Shown here: piece by piece, positions 45,330 through 53,968 of the stretch | Layout: every line of letters starts with the position of its first letter | How positions within the stretch are numbered: position 1 is the first letter of the stretch | Assembly (NCBI GenBank): GCA_018268055.1 | Contig: JAFDXF010000080.1 | Coordinates: forward strand, 1-64,000 | DNA from: Bacteroidota bacterium | GTDB taxonomy: Bacteria; Bacteroidota; Bacteroidia; Chitinophagales; Chitinophagaceae | Direction of reading: 5' to 3' | DNA: 64,000 nt | Position numbers and translations under genes: made by a program | The notes under the pieces: model-generated | What the model was told of the DNA's origin: nothing | Seen by the model: only the letters and a program-made list of their open reading frames with translations | Database searches by the model: none

Positions 45330-46430
45330 TTATTTTTTATCTAACCAATTTTCTTTTTTTATCAGATCAAAGAGTTTAGTCCGTATTTGTAAAATTGGCT
45401 TTGGAATATTACATAGTAATACATAAAAAATTTTCTGATTGGGTATCCAACAGTAATCAGCTATAAAACCACCTTGTGAGCCGGTATGCTCAATAGTTCT
45501 TTCTCCGGCTACTTGTGTAATAAACCAACTTAATCCCAGTTTTGATGGAATTGTATCTTTCCACTCTGCTAATGGATATACTACTCGTGATTTTGTTATC
45601 CATTCATTGCTCAAGAAAAGATTTTTTTGAATAGCTTGTTCATATTTCCATAATTCAGTTACGCTACTCCACACACCGCCATTCCCTGCTGCTGCAAAAG
45701 TTGGCTCTTCTCCATAGTCCAGCTCTTCAAATTCACCGTCTTTATTTTGATAATAAGCATGTGCTACATTTTTTTCCGGATGCGGCCCGTCGGTAATCGT
45801 ACTATGTTTCATTCCTGCTGGTTGGAAAATTTCTTTAGCAATATAATCTTGCCACTTTATCCCACTTACCTTTTCAATAATTAATGCTAATCCATTGAAT
45901 GCAGGGTTGGAGTAATGATATTTTGACCCCGGTTCAAACTCCAATTTTTCTGTCTGTTTTAATGGGACAAAATTTTCTTCATCCTTCGCGGTAAGATAAA
46001 AGTCAAATTCTTCATCTATTTTCCTGCTATCCGGCAATCCTGATGTGTGCGTCAACAGATGATATATTTTTATTTGTTTGGCTATATTTTTGTTTTTAAA
46101 ATCAGGAAAGTATTTATAAATATCATCAGTCAATGATAATTTGTTTTCTGATGCCAGTTTTAAAATACCGTAAGCTACAAATGTCTTACTGATAGAACCG
46201 AGGTTAAAAATAGTTTGTTCCGTAATTGGCTTTTTTGTTTTCATGTCTTCCAAGCCAAAAGCATTTTTATAAATTACTTTACCATTTTTCACTAATAATA
46301 CTGAGCCGCCCGGCTCGTTTTCAGCAAAATATGATTGAAATAAAGAATCTAATTGCATAGATCGTTTTTTATTCTTTTGTGCTGCACTCAATAGAGGTAG
46401 CATACAAAAACAAATTAAAATATATTTCAT
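45330..46430 (-). CDS. Serine hydrolase of the class C beta-lactamase / penicillin-binding fold
   Basis: 366 residues with a short signal peptide (MKYILICFCMLPLLSAAQ). The active site is S-x-x-K in GSISKTFVAYG, YSN in KYHYSNPAFNGL, and the third motif HTGSQGGF in place of KTG. It is probably a periplasmic esterase, D-aminopeptidase or peptidoglycan-related hydrolase; beta-lactam hydrolysis is unlikely for this group. It is the last gene of a run of three minus-strand genes (37 nt after the small protein). Confidence 0.9.
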   Translation of the reverse strand: MKYILICFCMLPLLSAAQKNKKRSMQLDSLFQSYFAENEPGGSVLLVKNGKVIYKNAFGLEDMKTKKPITEQTIFNLGSISKTFVAYGILKLASENKLSLTDDIYKYFPDFKNKNIAKQIKIYHLLTHTSGLPDSRKIDEEFDFYLTAKDEENFVPLKQTEKLEFEPGSKYHYSNPAFNGLALIIEKVSGIKWQDYIAKEIFQPAGMKHSTITDGPHPEKNVAHAYYQNKDGEFEELDYGEEPTFAAAGNGGVWSSVTELWKYEQAIQKNLFLSNEWITKSRVVYPLAEWKDTIPSKLGLSWFITQVAGERTIEHTGSQGGFIADYCWIPNQKIFYVLLCNIPKPILQIRTKLFDLIKKENWLDKK

Positions 46431-46467
46431 CGGTGTTGAACAATTTAATTTTATTGAACAAATTATT

Positions 46468-46893
46468 TCACTTCAATATTTTTAAAAACTTTTTCAACTC
46501 TTCTGATTCAATTACGGTGAGTGTTTTATGATTATCACATTTAGATTTTAAAAATAATACTCTTTTATGTAGCGGGTATTTTTCTAAAATTTTATTTATG
46601 ATTTCCAATGCGCCTTCATCCTTCATGTATAATGGAGTTATTTCCGGTTTTTCCGATTTTTGCTTTTCTTTTTTGCGTAAGATAATCGCTTCTAAAGTCG
46701 CTAATTTATTTTGCGGTATCTCTTTTATTTTTTGTGCTTTACCAAACAAACCTTCTAATTGCTTTTTACTGAGGCCGCCTCTCTCTTGGTACTGTCTCAA
46801 AATGCTTTGGGCAAAATGATTCTCCGGTTGTTTTTCGGCAACTGTTTGTAGTATATCCAACACTATATCTACGCCAGGTTTTAAGCGATTCAT
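46468..46893 (-). CDS. Small helical protein of unknown function
   Basis: 141 residues, highly charged, no signal. The segment FAQSILRQYQERGGLSKKQLEGLFGKA resembles a short helical motif found in some DNA-linked and phage proteins, but this is too weak to name a function. It starts 11 nt after the stop of the dioxygenase gene, and the two genes are likely co-transcribed. Confidence 0.65.
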   Translation of the reverse strand: MNRLKPGVDIVLDILQTVAEKQPENHFAQSILRQYQERGGLSKKQLEGLFGKAQKIKEIPQNKLATLEAIILRKKEKQKSEKPEITPLYMKDEGALEIINKILEKYPLHKRVLFLKSKCDNHKTLTVIESEELKKFLKILK

Positions 46894-46904
46894 TGGTTTT
46901 TAGT

Positions 46905-47735
46905 TTATGTAAATGTAACAGATGTCATGTTTATCGAACCGGCGACTAACTTATCATTAAAGAAATGCGGTATTTCATTCTTCCCCTGTAGTCCTAAAAT
47001 GTAAATCAATGGATAATAATGATCGGGAGTTGGTATCGCTAATGTTGCCGCTTTACTAAGTGATTTGTAGTCAATCAATGACTGATGATCACCCATTAAA
47101 ATTTTTTGTTTCAAAAGTTCATTCATTTCAATTGCCCAGTCATAACCAAAACCTGATACATCCATTTTATCCCATGCGATCATACGTAGGTTGTGTACCA
47201 TATTACCACTACCAATTATTAAAACTCCTTTCTTGCGTAATGAAGTAAGTTCTTTTGCAAGATTATAATGATAAGAAGCCGGCTTTGCGTAGTCAATACT
47301 TAATTGTAAAATTGGAACATCGGCATCCGGGTACATTCGCCGAGCTACAACCCAGGCTCCATGATCTAATCCCCATTCATGATCCAAACCAATATTTGTG
47401 CTTTTGATTAATTCTTTTGTTTCTGATGCGACTTGTACACTGCCCGGTGCGGGATATTGCACTGCATATAATTCATTAGGAAAGCCTCCAAAATCATGAA
47501 TGGTCTTTGGATGCTCCATAGCCGTTATAAAAGTGCCATCGGTGAGCCAATGAGCCGATATGACTAATACTGCATTTGGCCTTGGTAATTCTTTGCCCAA
47601 CTGTTCCCATTTCATGCTAAATTCATTTTCTTCAATACCATTCATCGGGGAACCATGACCTATAAAGAGTAATGGCATTGATTTACTTTGTTCTTTAAAA
47701 TTGTCGCTAATTTTTTTTAAAGTGGCTAAACTCAT
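46905..47735 (-). CDS. ygiD: LigB-superfamily extradiol dioxygenase (4,5-DOPA dioxygenase type, YgiD-like)
   Basis: About 276 residues from ATG 47733-47735, chosen because MSLATLKKI starts where homologues do; 15 more codons upstream are in frame. Motifs: the FIGHGSPMN loop and VISAHWLTDGTFI at the N-terminal end, DHGAWVVARRMYPDADVP, and LIIGSGNMVHNL near 180, whose His residues fit the Zn/Fe site of this family. Homologues cleave catechol rings such as DOPA; E. coli YgiD binds zinc and opens DOPA. The physiological substrate in Bacteroidota is not known. Confidence 0.88.
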   Translation of the reverse strand: MSLATLKKISDNFKEQSKSMPLLFIGHGSPMNGIEENEFSMKWEQLGKELPRPNAVLVISAHWLTDGTFITAMEHPKTIHDFGGFPNELYAVQYPAPGSVQVASETKELIKSTNIGLDHEWGLDHGAWVVARRMYPDADVPILQLSIDYAKPASYHYNLAKELTSLRKKGVLIIGSGNMVHNLRMIAWDKMDVSGFGYDWAIEMNELLKQKILMGDHQSLIDYKSLSKAATLAIPTPDHYYPLIYILGLQGKNEIPHFFNDKLVAGSINMTSVTFT

Positions 47736-47913
47736 AATAACAAAGTTATACATGTTTGCGTGATTAACCGTAGCACACAAAATAAATTAAGTGGCTAAAC
47801 ACTTGCAATAAATAATACAAATGACTAACTAATTATGTCAGGCACTTGCTCAAAGAAACTTCTTGAATTGTAAATTTCTATAATTTATTCACCGTCAAGG
47901 AGTAGGCGTTTTT

Positions 47914-48591
47914 TTACTCTTTGTTTTTTGTATTCAATACAACTTTTTTAGATCGGAGATATTTACCAATAGTTAAGCCATAAACTCTATGACGAATTTT
48001 AGGGCCTCCATCTTCATTATTTATACTTGCAGCACCATGAGTGTATTGTGTAGAAACAAAAAAACCATTCCCTGTTTCGTAACCCAATTGAAGCAACAGA
48101 TTTCCTCCTACATAGCCGTAATTCCCATTGAAGTCAAACTTCATTTTGCGGTCAACAGTGCCACCGCTTTTTAAATCAAATTTTTCTTTTCCATAAATAT
48201 TGAACTCCAAGGATGGACCAAATTTTATGTAAAAATGATTGGCTGCTTTACCGAGATTATATTGAAGCAATGCAGCCATTTCAATTGTGTGGATGCTTGT
48301 GTTATTATTTAGTGCTGCTGTGTCAGGTGGATTGACAAATTGTGCAAATGTTACTTTGTAACCTTTTAAACTATAAAATAATTCTGGCGCAAATAGTAAG
48401 TTGTTTTCAAATGCAGTTTTTAAACCAACGCCTGCATGAAAACCATACTTAACTTCATTTTTCTGCTTTTGATTAAGAATGGTATAGCGAGCTGCGGTTG
48501 CCTGTGGTCCTGCAAATATGCTCCAATCTACTTGCCCGTTTGCATACGATAAAATCAAAATAAGACCTATCAAAAAAAATATTTTTTTCAT
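47914..48591 (-). CDS. PorT-like outer-membrane beta-barrel protein
   Basis: 225 residues: signal peptide ending YANGQ, then alternating strands (VDWSIFAGPQATAARYTI, FHAGVGLKTAFENNLLFAPE, FYIKFGPSLEFNIYG, LLLQLGYETGNGFFVSTQYT) of an eight-stranded PorT or OmpA-like barrel. The last 30 residues are basic, unlike the usual aromatic end. Function is unknown; small barrels of this type are common in Bacteroidota and their roles vary. It stands alone between gaps of 178 and 199 nt. Confidence 0.8.
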   Translation of the reverse strand: MKKIFFLIGLILILSYANGQVDWSIFAGPQATAARYTILNQKQKNEVKYGFHAGVGLKTAFENNLLFAPELFYSLKGYKVTFAQFVNPPDTAALNNNTSIHTIEMAALLQYNLGKAANHFYIKFGPSLEFNIYGKEKFDLKSGGTVDRKMKFDFNGNYGYVGGNLLLQLGYETGNGFFVSTQYTHGAASINNEDGGPKIRHRVYGLTIGKYLRSKKVVLNTKNKE

Positions 48592-48790
48592 TCGAGTTTC
48601 TGTTAAAAATTATGGCGTTTTCATTTGGTTGGCTTTTCGGATTATGGTATTCTATAGCGCCTATAGCGTTGTAGAATTCATGATAAATTTGGTGGTTTTT
48701 GACAGGGGATTGGTTGATAATTGAAATTAGTGGATAAAAGTAGTTACAAAAATTGGTGTGTGCAAGCATTAATGCCAATAAATTCAGAAA

Positions 48791-49336
48791 TCAAAATTTC
48801 TTTGCAGGATCTTTTATTTCATTACTTTGATTGAACTGTTGTGAATGTCCTTTTGGAATAGAAAGGGTTTGCCAATTTTGGTTCTTTATCATTTTCCCGA
48901 TGAATAATATTTGTCCTATGTGCGAAGCATAATGCGCCAATTGTCTATTGATGGCATCCAATGCTGTCAATGGCTCTTTGCGGACATATACATTAGTTAA
49001 TAAATCTTTTTCTTCAAGGCTTGTAAGTGCATTTAATAGGCAAGTCCAGCCTTTTTCCCACTGTTCGATGATCTGTGCTTTTGTATTTTTATGCGTTTCA
49101 AATTCATCGTCTCTGTCGCGCCATTCTTTTTCACCATCTTCTGTCAGGAAATTGGTAAACCTGCTCAGCATATTTCCGGAAATATGATGTACTAATATGG
49201 CGATACTATTCGATTCTGATGAAGCTAAAAAATGAAAATCATTTTCATCCAACTGATCAAAAGTTTTGTCGGCTAATTCTTTATATGATTTTAAACGCGC
49301 AATTGCAGAACTCAAATATTCATTTCCGATTGTCAT
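48791..49336 (-). CDS. DinB-like / DUF1572 family protein
   Basis: 181 residues, cytoplasmic, four-helix DinB-type fold. The metal-binding histidines appear to be in ILVHHISGNM and RQLAHYASHIGQI, as in DUF1572 or YfiT-like members, which resemble bacillithiol- or mycothiol-dependent transferases. No catalytic activity can be inferred. It starts 17 nt after the gamma-glutamyltransferase stop codon on the same strand, so an operon is likely. Confidence 0.82.
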   Translation of the reverse strand: MTIGNEYLSSAIARLKSYKELADKTFDQLDENDFHFLASSESNSIAILVHHISGNMLSRFTNFLTEDGEKEWRDRDDEFETHKNTKAQIIEQWEKGWTCLLNALTSLEEKDLLTNVYVRKEPLTALDAINRQLAHYASHIGQILFIGKMIKNQNWQTLSIPKGHSQQFNQSNEIKDPAKKF

Positions 49337-49353
49337 AGTTTTACTTTTTTATA

Positions 49354-51075
49354 TTAATATCCTTCGGCAGAATCATCGCCTCTGTTGTCGGCAACAGCTT
49401 CAATTTTTTTATTAGTTAATACTTTGATTACTTCTGTGCGGCCAATGCCTCCACGAAGACTTAATTTATATCCCATTTTACGCAATGCATTTTGTACCTC
49501 ATCCGGTATTCCTTTTTCCATTGCTATTTCATCGGGCAGCCATTGATGATGAAATTTTGGTTTCCATACTGCATCTTCTGTATTCATATTAAATTCTATA
49601 ATATCAATGATGGTCTGAAAAACAGAAGTAGGAATAGTTGTTCCTCCGGGAGTGCCCACTACTAAAAATGGTTTGTTATCCTTCAATACAATTGTAGGAG
49701 CCATAGAACTCAACATTCTTTTTCCGGGTTGAATAGCATTTGCTTCGCCACCAACTGCGCCATACATATTAGGTGTGCCGGGCTTAATACTAAAATCATC
49801 CATTTCGTCATTTAAAAAAAATCCTGCTCCACCTACTACCGTTCTGCTACCATACGAATTATTTAAAGTAGTTGTTACAGCTACTGCATTTCCGTCTTTA
49901 TCCAAAACGCTTAGGTGTGTTGTCTCCTCACTTTCATATCCACTGATTGCGCCCGGTTGAATAGTCGAGCTGGGTGTAGCTTTTGTAGGTTCATAGCTTT
50001 TCATTCGCTCTTTTAAATAAGCATCACTTGTAAGTGTTGCTACCGGCACTTTGTAAAAATCTGCATCGCCCATATATCGTGCCCTATCGGCATAGGCTCT
50101 TCTTTCTACTTCTGTCATTAACTGAATGGATTGTGCTGTAAGAAAGCCCATTTGATCAATATTTCTATCTTCCACCATCTTCATCATTTGATTCAAAAGC
50201 AACCCACCGCTGCTTGGCATCGGCATACTTACTACTTTGTAGCCTTTGTAATCAAAAGTGAGCGGTACTCTTGATTTTGCTTGATAATTTTTTAAATCAT
50301 TCAATGTAATAATACCATTGCCTCTTTTCATTTCTTCAACGATGAGCTGCGCCGTTTCTCCTTCATAAAAACCTGATTGGCCTTTTGCTTTTATTCTTTT
50401 TAATGTGTTGGCTAATTCTTTTTGAACTAATGTATCACCTGCTTTCCAATGATCTTTTACAAAAACAGGCATTACCGAATTGCATTTTTTTAAATCTTTT
50501 TGTAATGCATTGAATGAACGGGCTTCGCTTTCGCTAATCGTGAATCCTTTTTCTGCAAGGTCAATAGCAGGCTGAATCAATTTTTCAAAAGGTAGTTTTG
50601 CATATTTATAAGAAGCGAAAAGGCCTGCTACCGTTCCTGGTACTCCGCTTGACAAATGTCCATTCTGACTATTGTTCAGCATCGGATTTCCATCCTTATC
50701 CAAATACATATCTCTGCTTGCACTTGCGGGAGCCATTTCTCTATAATCAAGCGCTAATAATTGTCCGTCATTCAGCCTTGCTACCAAAAAACCTCCGCCA
50801 CCAAGATTACCCGCATTGGGATAAACAACTGCTAATGCTAATTGAGTGGCAATTGCAGCATCAACGGCATTACCACCTTGCTTTAAAATTTCTACACCTA
50901 CTTTACTTGCCAAAGGATGTGCAGATACTACAGCACCATTTTCACAAACAACTTTTTTACTGCCGACATATTGATATGGATTGATAGAACTACTTCGCTT
51001 TGCAGCATCCTTGGCGGTACCACAGGAAAAAGAATAAAGAATCAATGCAGTGATAAAGATTGAAAGTTTGCGCAT
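49354..51075 (-). CDS. ggt: Gamma-glutamyltransferase lipoprotein
   Basis: About 573 residues from ATG 51073-51075, giving a lipobox (LYSFSC) in MRKLSIFITALILYSFSC; 12 more codons upstream are in frame but would spoil the signal. The Ntn-hydrolase self-cleavage site is at TTHLS (T385), which becomes the N-terminal nucleophile of the small subunit. VGGAGFFLNDEMDDF and MLSSMAPTI are further family motifs. The enzyme moves the gamma-glutamyl group of glutathione and similar compounds in the periplasm. Placement in the same genome region as a GCS2-like ligase is interesting but the two are 4 kb apart with other genes between. Confidence 0.93.
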   Translation of the reverse strand: MRKLSIFITALILYSFSCGTAKDAAKRSSSINPYQYVGSKKVVCENGAVVSAHPLASKVGVEILKQGGNAVDAAIATQLALAVVYPNAGNLGGGGFLVARLNDGQLLALDYREMAPASASRDMYLDKDGNPMLNNSQNGHLSSGVPGTVAGLFASYKYAKLPFEKLIQPAIDLAEKGFTISESEARSFNALQKDLKKCNSVMPVFVKDHWKAGDTLVQKELANTLKRIKAKGQSGFYEGETAQLIVEEMKRGNGIITLNDLKNYQAKSRVPLTFDYKGYKVVSMPMPSSGGLLLNQMMKMVEDRNIDQMGFLTAQSIQLMTEVERRAYADRARYMGDADFYKVPVATLTSDAYLKERMKSYEPTKATPSSTIQPGAISGYESEETTHLSVLDKDGNAVAVTTTLNNSYGSRTVVGGAGFFLNDEMDDFSIKPGTPNMYGAVGGEANAIQPGKRMLSSMAPTIVLKDNKPFLVVGTPGGTTIPTSVFQTIIDIIEFNMNTEDAVWKPKFHHQWLPDEIAMEKGIPDEVQNALRKMGYKLSLRGGIGRTEVIKVLTNKKIEAVADNRGDDSAEGY

Positions 51076-51283
51076 ACTGTGTTTTATTTTAGGAAAGGTA
51101 CTTCTTTTCAAAAATAAATTTAAGATACTTGTATAAATTCTGAAATTTTACTCAAAAGGTTTTCTTAAATTGCCGTTCTAATTATTCGCTACTAAAACCA
51201 AAATACTTTTATCTAAACCTTGAGGATAGTTGTTTAATAGTTGAACTTGCTACATGATTTTTTAAACGATAAATTTTAAACGT

Positions 51284-53824
51284 ATGAGAAAATTATTTAC
51301 TTTATTGTTGATGACAGTTGCTTCTGTTACTTTGTTGTCCGGGCAGTTAAAATCTCCTGATGAATTTTTGGGTTATAAAATAGGAAGTCGTTATACGCCG
51401 CACTTCAATATTGTAAACTATTTCCAACAAGTAGCTGCAGCAATGCCCAATAATGTAAAGCTGCAACAGTATGGACGCACCAATGAAGGTCGTCCATTAA
51501 TAGTGGCATTTGTTTCTTCTACTGAAAATATATCCAATCTGGAAGATATCAGGATGAATAATATGAGACTGGCTAACTTGGCTAAAGATAAAAGAGCGCC
51601 TGCGGAAGATAATGTTCCCGCTTTAGTATGGTTGAGCTATAATGTACATGGCAATGAAACATCATCATCCGAAGCCGCATTGATGACTCTATGGGCATTG
51701 GTAGATCCTGCTAATACAAAAACAAAAGAATGGTTGAAGAATACAGTGGTGATAATTGATCCATGTATGAATCCTGATGGAAGAGATAGATATGTTAACT
51801 GGTTTAATACGATGGTAGGAAAAACACCGAATCCGGATATTACTGCACGCGAACATAATGAACCTTGGCCGGGTGGTCGCAGTAATCATTATAATTATGA
51901 TTTGAACAGAGATTGGGCATGGCAAACGCAAGTAGAGAGTGCACAAAGAGCAAAAATTTATCAGCAATGGATGCCTTATGTGCATGTGGACTTTCATGAG
52001 CAATCATATAATCATCCTTATTATTTTCCACCGGCTGCACAGCCTTATCATGAGATAATTACTTCATGGCAGCGTGATTTTCAAACTATGATTGGAAAAA
52101 ATCATGCAAAATATTTTGATGCAAATGGTTGGCTTTATTTTACTAAAGAAATTTTTGATCTCTTGTATCCTTCTTATGGAGATACATACCCAATTTATAA
52201 TGGTGCAATAGGAATGACTTATGAACAAGCTGGCGGTGGTGCTGCAGGCTCCGCTGTAATCACAAAAGAAGGAGACACACTTACCCTCTTAGACAGAGCT
52301 ACGCACCATTTCACTACATCACTGAGTACTATTGAAACTTCTTCTATCAATGCAGGACGTTTGGTAAAAGAGTTCAGAAAGTTTTTTAATGATGCAGTAG
52401 CAAATGGTTCGGGCGAATACAAATCTTATTTAGTAAAATATTCAGATGCAGGAAAACAGCGGATGAATGCATTGATGGATTTGTTGGATAAAAACGGCAT
52501 CCAATATGAATTAGCTGCTGCTTCATCACGATCCTTAACAAATGGATATCGGTATTTCACCGGAAAAGATGAACCATTTACTATAGATCAATATGATTTG
52601 ATCGTGCAATCACAACAGCCACGCAGTACGTTATTAAAAGTTTTATTTGAACCCAAAACTAAATTAGTAGATTCTGCTACTTATGATATTACTGCATGGG
52701 CACTGCCTTATGTATATGGATTAGAGTCTTATGCATTAAAAAATAAATTGCAATTGGGTGGAGGTAAAAGAGCAGAGTCTGCTAATAATAATTTAAGTAG
52801 TGCTTATGGCTATGTAATAAAGTGGGAGGGAATACAAAGTGCAAAAGCATTAGGTCAGTTATTACAAAAGGGAATACGTGTTCGTATTTCCGAAAGCCCC
52901 TTTTCAGTTGATGGTCAGGATTTCGGGCGAGGGTCATTAATCGTTATAAAAAATGGCAATGAAAAATTTGGAAACACTTTGGCTTCATTGGTAAGTCAAG
53001 CATGTAATGAATATAATGTCGTGGCAAAAAACATCAGCACCGGATTTGTGGATAAAGGATTCGACTTTGGTAGTCAGAGAGTACATGCAATCGCTACGCC
53101 TAAAGTTGCTCTATTAACTGGCACAGGTGTTAATGCAAATGCAGCAGGCGAGATTTGGCACTTTATGGATCAAGAGTTGAATTATCCTGCCACTTTGGTA
53201 AATGCAACGAGTTTTAACAATATCAATTTGTCGGATTTCAATGTATTGATAATGACTTCAGGCAATTATTCTTTTTTGAATGATAAAAATTCAGTTGATA
53301 AGTTGCAGAGTTGGATTAGTAATGGAGGCCGGCTTATTACGCTGGAAGATGCAGTGAAACGAATGTCCAAATTTGATTGGAGTTTAAAAAGTAAAAAGGA
53401 AGATGACAGTGCGGATAAGAAATCAAATAAAAATGATTATAGCTCATTGGCAAAATTTGAAGATCAAGAAAGAGATCACTTGCGAGATTTAATTGCCGGA
53501 TCCATTTTTAAAGTGGAATTGGATAATACAAATCCATTAGCTTTTGGCTATCCTGATTATTATTTTACTTTGAAGCAGGATGATAATATGTATGAGTTTA
53601 TGAAAGATGGTGGATGGAATGTAGGAGTGATCAAAAAATCTGCACAAGTTGCCGGATTTGTAGGCAGTAATTTAAAAAATAAACTACAAGACGGGATGAT
53701 TTTTGGTGTGCAACCGATGGGGCAAGGTCAAATTGTTTATCTGGCGGATGATGTGCTCTTCCGTAGTTTTTGGGAAAATGGCAAATTGTTTTTCTGTAAT
53801 GCTGTTTTTATGGTGGGGCAATAA
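51284..53824 (+). CDS. Secreted M14-family zinc carboxypeptidase with GATase-like C-terminal region
   Basis: 846 residues: signal peptide ending LLSGQ, M14 motifs HGNE (about 121-124), HVDFHEQSYN (about 235) and TYEQAGGG with the catalytic Glu (about 311). The C-terminal part (from about 605) repeats the ThuA-like look of the paralogue at 11758 (VALLTGTGVNANAAGEIWHF, FNVLIMTSGNYSFL, WISNGGRLITLEDA, GQIVYLADDVLFRSFW). Together they are two diverged copies; this one has a shorter linker. It lies just before a PIG-L deacetylase with a similar tail, and a terminator separates the two. Confidence 0.88.
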   Translation: MRKLFTLLLMTVASVTLLSGQLKSPDEFLGYKIGSRYTPHFNIVNYFQQVAAAMPNNVKLQQYGRTNEGRPLIVAFVSSTENISNLEDIRMNNMRLANLAKDKRAPAEDNVPALVWLSYNVHGNETSSSEAALMTLWALVDPANTKTKEWLKNTVVIIDPCMNPDGRDRYVNWFNTMVGKTPNPDITAREHNEPWPGGRSNHYNYDLNRDWAWQTQVESAQRAKIYQQWMPYVHVDFHEQSYNHPYYFPPAAQPYHEIITSWQRDFQTMIGKNHAKYFDANGWLYFTKEIFDLLYPSYGDTYPIYNGAIGMTYEQAGGGAAGSAVITKEGDTLTLLDRATHHFTTSLSTIETSSINAGRLVKEFRKFFNDAVANGSGEYKSYLVKYSDAGKQRMNALMDLLDKNGIQYELAAASSRSLTNGYRYFTGKDEPFTIDQYDLIVQSQQPRSTLLKVLFEPKTKLVDSATYDITAWALPYVYGLESYALKNKLQLGGGKRAESANNNLSSAYGYVIKWEGIQSAKALGQLLQKGIRVRISESPFSVDGQDFGRGSLIVIKNGNEKFGNTLASLVSQACNEYNVVAKNISTGFVDKGFDFGSQRVHAIATPKVALLTGTGVNANAAGEIWHFMDQELNYPATLVNATSFNNINLSDFNVLIMTSGNYSFLNDKNSVDKLQSWISNGGRLITLEDAVKRMSKFDWSLKSKKEDDSADKKSNKNDYSSLAKFEDQERDHLRDLIAGSIFKVELDNTNPLAFGYPDYYFTLKQDDNMYEFMKDGGWNVGVIKKSAQVAGFVGSNLKNKLQDGMIFGVQPMGQGQIVYLADDVLFRSFWENGKLFFCNAVFMVGQ

Positions 53825-53847
53825 GTACTACAATAATTAATTAACGC

Positions 53848-53892
53848 AATAATCGGGCAAAGGCAAATTTCTGCTTTTGCCCGATTATTTTT
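53848..53892 (+). terminator. Terminator of the M14 gene at 51.3-53.8 kb
   Basis: Stem AATAATCGGGC ... GCCCGATTATT, with extra pairing inside (GGCAAA/TTTGC-like), followed by T-rich sequence. Confidence 0.85.
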
Positions 53893-53968
53893 ATCAAGAT
53901 TCTTTCATTTTATGAATGGCAAAAATCTCTTTCTGAATAAAACTTATATTCGCTGATAAATTTTGAAG

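Noticed and set aside
48473-48778. Two ORFs on both strands around the start of the PorT-like gene
   Set aside because: Low-complexity overlap with the signal peptide region and promoter; no homology-like features.
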